A DNA stretch of 35,650 bases, taken from positions 1-35,650 of the forward strand of contig JBELML010000059.1 in the NCBI GenBank assembly GCA_042095835.1, in the 5' to 3' direction. Each line of letters opens with the position of its first letter. Positions within the stretch are counted from its first letter, which is position 1. Under the pieces are notes generated by a model. That model was not told where the DNA came from. It ran no database searches and saw only the letters and a program-made list of their open reading frames with translations. Made by a program: the position numbers and the translations under genes. Source of the stretch: DATFKA01 sp042095835 (GTDB taxonomy: Bacteria; Bacteroidota; Bacteroidia; Chitinophagales; Saprospiraceae). Positions 31,696 to 35,650 of the stretch are shown piece after piece.

Positions 31696-32325
31696 ATGGA
31701 TTCGTTTATAACAGAGCTCAAAAAAGAACTAGCCAAGCCACTCCCTGGTATTGCAGCACAGCACAAGATGTCGAGTATCACACGTCGATACAATACTCAA
31801 GCACCTGATAATGCGCGCGAGGCAGGTGTATTAGCGTTATTTTACCCTAAGGATACCGATTGGCACTTGATCTTCATCGAAAGAGTAGCCAATAAAAAGG
31901 ATCGGCATAGTGGCCAGATTAGCTTTCCTGGAGGCAAGGTAGACCCCACAGACCCTTCTTATGCCTATACAGCACTTAGAGAAGCAGAAGAAGAGGTAGG
32001 GGTAGCTGCAAATAGTATCAACCTACTGGGCAACCTAACGAATTTATATATACCCGTCAGTAATTTCTTGGTACACCCTTTTGTTGGTTACTTGGATCAT
32101 ACGCCCACTTTCCAAGCACAAGAGTCGGAAGTGCAAGCCCTACTAGAAACGCCCTTTTCTACTTTTTTAAAGGAAGAAACCATAAAGCGGAAAACGCTAC
32201 ACATCAATCAATACACCTTGAGAGATGTACCCCATTATGAGGTGAAAGACAAAATCATTTGGGGCGCTACGGCTATGATGATGAGCGAGCTCGTCGAGGT
32301 AGCTCGACAGCCTGCTTTGCGTTAG
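31696..32325 (+). CDS. Nudix hydrolase, CoA pyrophosphatase type
   Basis: 209 residues. The Nudix box runs from GGKVDPTDPSYAYTALREAE to EEVG, matching G-x5-E-x7-R-E-U-x-E-E-x-G-U apart from the first Glu, which is Asp/Thr here. The segment just before it (HSGQISFPGG, with F-I-E-R upstream) is the CoA-specific NuCoA motif of YeaB/NudL enzymes, which cut CoA to 4'-phosphopantetheine and 3',5'-ADP. The C-terminal part (YEVKDKIIWGATAMMMSEL) also matches. It lies 70 bases after hemD and 62 before the PBP gene. Confidence 0.9.
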   Translation: MDSFITELKKELAKPLPGIAAQHKMSSITRRYNTQAPDNAREAGVLALFYPKDTDWHLIFIERVANKKDRHSGQISFPGGKVDPTDPSYAYTALREAEEEVGVAANSINLLGNLTNLYIPVSNFLVHPFVGYLDHTPTFQAQESEVQALLETPFSTFLKEETIKRKTLHINQYTLRDVPHYEVKDKIIWGATAMMMSELVEVARQPALR

Positions 32326-32387
32326 TATAGCGTTAAAGTAAGTGTATAAATCGACTTCTTGCCTGGGGGATTATATCTTTGAAGTTC

Positions 32388-34931
32388 ATGCGACTGTATA
32401 TCAAAAAAATCACCTCTTTTTTCCAGCAGCTCCCCGATAAATGGCCATTTTATCGAGAGCAATTCTATCAATATACCAAAAGAGCATGGGCCAAACGACC
32501 CAATTGGAAACAAGTCCTAAAGTATGTTAGCTGGACAGGGCTGATTATTGCTGTAGTGATGCTAGGGCTCTTCGCTACTATATATCTGGGGGCCTTCGGT
32601 CGCCTAGCTTCTAAACAAGATCTCACCAAAATTAAGATTGCGAATGCCTCGGAAATATATGCTGCCAACGGCGAGCTGCTAGGTAAATATTATGATGAGA
32701 ACCGGACCGACGCTACCCTGAATGAGATTCCCTCTCATATGATCAATGGTGTAGTAGCCACCGAAGATGCCCGTTTTTTCGCCCACCAGGGAGTAGATCC
32801 TCGAGCACTCTTACGGGTCTTATTTCGAACGATCTTAATGGGAGACTTGGATTCGGGTGGAGGTAGTACGCTTTCTCAACAGCTGATCAAGAATATTTTT
32901 CCTCGCCAAAATCACGGCCTACTCACGGTACCCGTTATGAAAATCAAGGAAATGATTTTGGCGATTAGGATTGAGAAAGTGTATTCCAAAGCAGAAATCA
33001 TGGAGCTTTACCTCAATACCGTCCCATTTGGTGAGCAAGATGTATATGGTATAAAGGTAGCCGCAAAACGCTTCTTCGGGAAACCATTGAAAGATCTAAA
33101 TATTGAGGAGTCAGCTGTACTAGTAGGTATGCTGAAAGCCAATACCGCTTATAACCCTGTAAAGAATCCCCAGCTTTCAACAAAACGCCGGAATGTGGTC
33201 CTCCAGCGCATGGCACAAGCTGAATTTATTAGCAAAGTGGAACTCGACTCGCTAGAGCAAATCCCTTTAGAAACGACCTATATCAAAGAAGGCAAAAATC
33301 AAGGCTTAGCTACCTATTTTCGCTCTCATCTCCAGCCAGAGATCGAGGCTATATTAGCAGATATCAAAAAATCAGATGGTTCCAATTATAATCTCGTGAA
33401 GGATGGCTTGAGAATTTACACCACTCTAGATGCTCGCCTGCAACAGTATGCAGAAGATGCCGTCAAAGAAAACATGCCGGAAATTCAGCAGAAATTCTAC
33501 GAAGATTGGAAAAATCGAAAGTCTTGGATCGATGATGATGTACTCGAATCTGCTAAAAAATCTACCCAACGCTATCAAAGTCTGAAAGCGCGGGGCCTTT
33601 CTGAAGCAGAAATTGATGCGATTTTCGATAAGCCGATTCCCATGAACCTATTCAGTTGGGAAGAAGATACGCTTAAGTTGTGGTCGCCACTCGATTCACT
33701 CAAGCATTACCTGTCTACTTTGCATGCAGGCTTTATTGCGGTAGAACCAAGTACGGGTTTAGTAAAGGCTTGGGTAGGTGGGATCAATCACGGTTATTTT
33801 CAGTACGATCATGTCAAAGCAAAACGACAAGTAGGCTCTACGTTTAAACCTGTAGTTTATGCCCAAGCTTTGGAAGATGCCTTTAGCCCATGTGATTTTT
33901 ATGAGAATAAAAGAGAAATTTATCCGGAGTACGAAGATTGGTCTCCTAGAAACTCCGATGGTAAATACGGTGGTTATTATTCTATGTCAGGAGCCTTGAG
34001 TAAATCTGTCAATACCGTAACCGTCCAGTTGATTCTGGAATCTGGAATAGATTCTGTGCGAGCACTCGCCCAACAACTAGGTATACAAGGAGAGATTCCC
34101 GAAGGCCCTGCTATTAGCCTAGGAACCATGAATGCTTCCTTGGAAGAAATGGTACAGGTGTACGGTACATTCGCCAATGGTGGTCGCAAACCACAACTGC
34201 ACTACCTCGATCGTATCGAAGACGCGGAGGGTCGTCTGATCTATGAACAGCCAAGACCCAATCCCACTGTTTTTGACAGTATCATTAGCGCGGAGAGTAA
34301 TGCACTACTCGTCAATATGCTAGAAACGGTGGTGGATAGTGGTACTGCCCGCAAGCTTCGCTACCGCTATCAGATCAAAGGTGATATCGCTGGCAAAACG
34401 GGGACTACTCAAAATCAATCTGATGGCTGGTTTTTGGGTTTTACACCAGATATCGCCGTGGGTGTTTGGGTTGGAGCGGACCTACCCAGCGTACATTTTC
34501 GCACTTTGTACCGTGGTCAAGGTGCTAGTACGGCATTACCTATAGCAGGTACCTTTTTACAAAAAACCTACCAAGATCGAGCCTTCCGGTCCTGGCGAGA
34601 TCATCGCTTTTCTCCTCTGGTAGATACCTTGTCTTTCCTTTTGGAATGTCCGCATTACCTCGATGACATTCCTCTAGCTGACGAACTCCTCGATGATTAC
34701 TTTGATAATCCAGGCTTTTTCGAGCAACTCTATCGCGAAATTGGAGGCGGAGATTTTCGCATTCCTATCGAGATCAAACGCCGGCGCAAAAATGAGTCTA
34801 TGGAAGACTATCTAGAGCGAATGCGCCGCTATAATGAACGGCGCAATCGCCGAAATCAACGCCAGCAAGAGGAGCTTAAAAACTTCTGGAGTAAAAAACT
34901 CTTCGGCAAATCTGGCGAAAGACGTAACTGA
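32388..34931 (+). CDS. Bifunctional class A penicillin-binding protein (PBP1A type)
   Basis: 847 residues from the ATG at 32388. One membrane anchor lies at about 48-70. The GT51 glycosyltransferase (about 100-280) has Glu126 in EDARFFAHQGVD and STLSQQLIKN. The transpeptidase has Ser484 and Lys487 (GSTFKP), Ser540-x-Asn542 (SVN) and KTG at 670-672. It polymerises and cross-links peptidoglycan at the outer face of the inner membrane. The tail (about 770-847) is strongly charged, with Arg-Arg-Arg-Lys runs, longer than in many homologues. The TTG at 32379 would add three residues; the ATG is preferred. Confidence 0.95.
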   Translation: MRLYIKKITSFFQQLPDKWPFYREQFYQYTKRAWAKRPNWKQVLKYVSWTGLIIAVVMLGLFATIYLGAFGRLASKQDLTKIKIANASEIYAANGELLGKYYDENRTDATLNEIPSHMINGVVATEDARFFAHQGVDPRALLRVLFRTILMGDLDSGGGSTLSQQLIKNIFPRQNHGLLTVPVMKIKEMILAIRIEKVYSKAEIMELYLNTVPFGEQDVYGIKVAAKRFFGKPLKDLNIEESAVLVGMLKANTAYNPVKNPQLSTKRRNVVLQRMAQAEFISKVELDSLEQIPLETTYIKEGKNQGLATYFRSHLQPEIEAILADIKKSDGSNYNLVKDGLRIYTTLDARLQQYAEDAVKENMPEIQQKFYEDWKNRKSWIDDDVLESAKKSTQRYQSLKARGLSEAEIDAIFDKPIPMNLFSWEEDTLKLWSPLDSLKHYLSTLHAGFIAVEPSTGLVKAWVGGINHGYFQYDHVKAKRQVGSTFKPVVYAQALEDAFSPCDFYENKREIYPEYEDWSPRNSDGKYGGYYSMSGALSKSVNTVTVQLILESGIDSVRALAQQLGIQGEIPEGPAISLGTMNASLEEMVQVYGTFANGGRKPQLHYLDRIEDAEGRLIYEQPRPNPTVFDSIISAESNALLVNMLETVVDSGTARKLRYRYQIKGDIAGKTGTTQNQSDGWFLGFTPDIAVGVWVGADLPSVHFRTLYRGQGASTALPIAGTFLQKTYQDRAFRSWRDHRFSPLVDTLSFLLECPHYLDDIPLADELLDDYFDNPGFFEQLYREIGGGDFRIPIEIKRRRKNESMEDYLERMRRYNERRNRRNQRQQEELKNFWSKKLFGKSGERRN

Positions 34932-34953
34932 TTCATTACTTATTCTCTGTCCG

Positions 34954-35556
34954 TTACTTAATCTCTGTCATCACTAGCGCAAAATATTCGGGAAAGTCCT
35001 GCTTGATCTGGATGAGATGTCGCTCCATATGTCCAATATTAAACTCAAAGGCTTCTGGTAAATGGAACCGCACAATGCGTCCTAATGCAGAATTGAGTTT
35101 GCCTTTTTTAGTGGCCTTAGTCCTGGCTTTTTGGATAGCGTTTTTGAGATGATCCATATAGGTGTAAAAAGTATGAAATTCTGCATCCTTAATTTCATAC
35201 TCTACTTTGTCATTGTCAAATCCAGGATGAAATACTTTCATAGTCTTCATAGGCATAGGCCGTGTATCCCCTTGAGGAGTGATGGCTTTGACAAAAAAAG
35301 CTGTTTTTCGACCTGTTTTAAAGTTGTCGACAGCTTCTGATTGGTCTGGTAGTTTTGCGAGTAGTTGATCAATCCTAGGTTCATAAATTTTGTAAGCCGC
35401 GTTCATATGTCCCAATATTTCTAGGATGCTCCAGCGGTCTTCGGCGGGTTTCTGACTTAAGCTTTCTAGGTCTAGCCGCTCTAATTCTTTGACTTGTTGT
35501 AGAATACGATTTAGTCTTTGTACCTGATCTTGTGCCGAGATGATTCTATCTTTCAT
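34954..35556 (-). CDS. DinB-like superfamily protein
   Basis: 200 residues, cytosolic. A DinB_2-type four-helix bundle with metal-site histidines: His50 in EILGHMNAAY, then RFHLPEAFEFNIGHMERHLIQI late in the protein. The AEDRWSILEILGHMN helix is the clearest signature. Its function is unknown; members bind a divalent metal and some are thiol-dependent transferases. It is convergent with the PBP gene, with a gap of 22 bases. Confidence 0.85.
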   Translation of the reverse strand: MKDRIISAQDQVQRLNRILQQVKELERLDLESLSQKPAEDRWSILEILGHMNAAYKIYEPRIDQLLAKLPDQSEAVDNFKTGRKTAFFVKAITPQGDTRPMPMKTMKVFHPGFDNDKVEYEIKDAEFHTFYTYMDHLKNAIQKARTKATKKGKLNSALGRIVRFHLPEAFEFNIGHMERHLIQIKQDFPEYFALVMTEIK

Positions 35557-35604
35557 TGTTCAGTTTTATTTTTTTAATAAATCGGGTGATTATCTGTAAG
35601 GAAT

Positions 35605-35650
35605 GGGGCATTAATAAAGTATACAAGATTTACGCAGGTATTTTGCTGTT
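35605..35650 (-). repeat. Dispersed hairpin element, copy D (cut by window end)
   Basis: The reverse complement of these 46 bases matches 29149-29194 of copy B at 45 positions. The core hairpin would lie just beyond the window, so only the outer end is visible. Orientation is opposite to copy B. Confidence 0.8.

Noticed and set aside
32374..32381. TATCTTTG box as promoter of the PBP1A gene
   Set aside because: It would leave a leader of only about three bases, and there is no TTG at -33 spacing.

Overview
This window looks like the chromosome of a Bacteroidota bacterium, most likely of the Saprospiria/Lewinella type. The pointers are a PorQ-like type IX secretion protein, a DUF4271 gene followed by uroporphyrinogen-III synthase, a DUF5916/CBM9-like outer-membrane protein, a CrtA-like carotenoid monooxygenase, several TTG-or-ATG start choices, and TAnnTTTG boxes upstream of genes instead of sigma70 -10 boxes. 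GC content is about 45% by eye. No rRNA, tRNA, CRISPR array, phage gene or transposase was seen. The lineage call is inference, because no marker gene is present.

Layout. 0-6.5 kb: a TM2-TPR-SHOCT membrane protein, a CBS/ACT-like protein, a TPR-PD40 secreted protein, a thioredoxin-fold protein and a seven-TM patatin-like lipase. 6.6-9.7 kb: a tight plus-strand set of UDP-glucose 6-dehydrogenase, a YwqK-like lipoprotein and PorQ. 9.7-13.1 kb: a two-component system and a CrtA-like gene (minus strand), with C-rich 7-9 bp repeat arrays at both ends of the two-component operon. 13.4-16.5 kb: a membrane class III adenylate cyclase and an FtsX/MacB permease (plus). 16.5-24.9 kb: a long minus-strand run of Ada, a P-loop ATPase, an arrestin-like membrane protein, a double DUF1080 protein, a Tat-exported Gfo/Idh/MocA oxidoreductase, a GntP permease, RidA and a fold-III PLP enzyme. 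25.1-34.9 kb: a plus-strand run of DUF5916 protein, DoxX, DUF1349 lipoprotein, DinB-like protein, BCP peroxiredoxin, DUF4271, HemD, Nudix CoA hydrolase and PBP1A. It is closed by a minus-strand DinB-like gene.

How the genes may work together. GntP, RidA and the PLP enzyme fit a D-serine/D-threonine uptake and deamination module: the PLP enzyme carries the His-x-Cys zinc pair of D-serine dehydratases, and RidA would clear the 2-aminoacrylate it releases. DUF1080 and the oxidoreductase upstream fit periplasmic 3-keto-sugar chemistry. Ugd next to PorQ suggests surface polysaccharide made alongside the type IX cargo-attachment machinery.

The most unusual content is the repeat DNA and one small gene pair. 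A dispersed roughly 100-160 bp element recurs at least five times; it has a conserved core hairpin with a compensatory base change, and one copy has 11-bp terminal inverted repeats. A second MITE-like element lies at 1.8-1.96 kb. The pair is a P-loop ATPase overlapping an arrestin-2TM-arrestin membrane protein by ATGA, in an AT-rich island directly behind ada. I do not recognise this pair as a named system.
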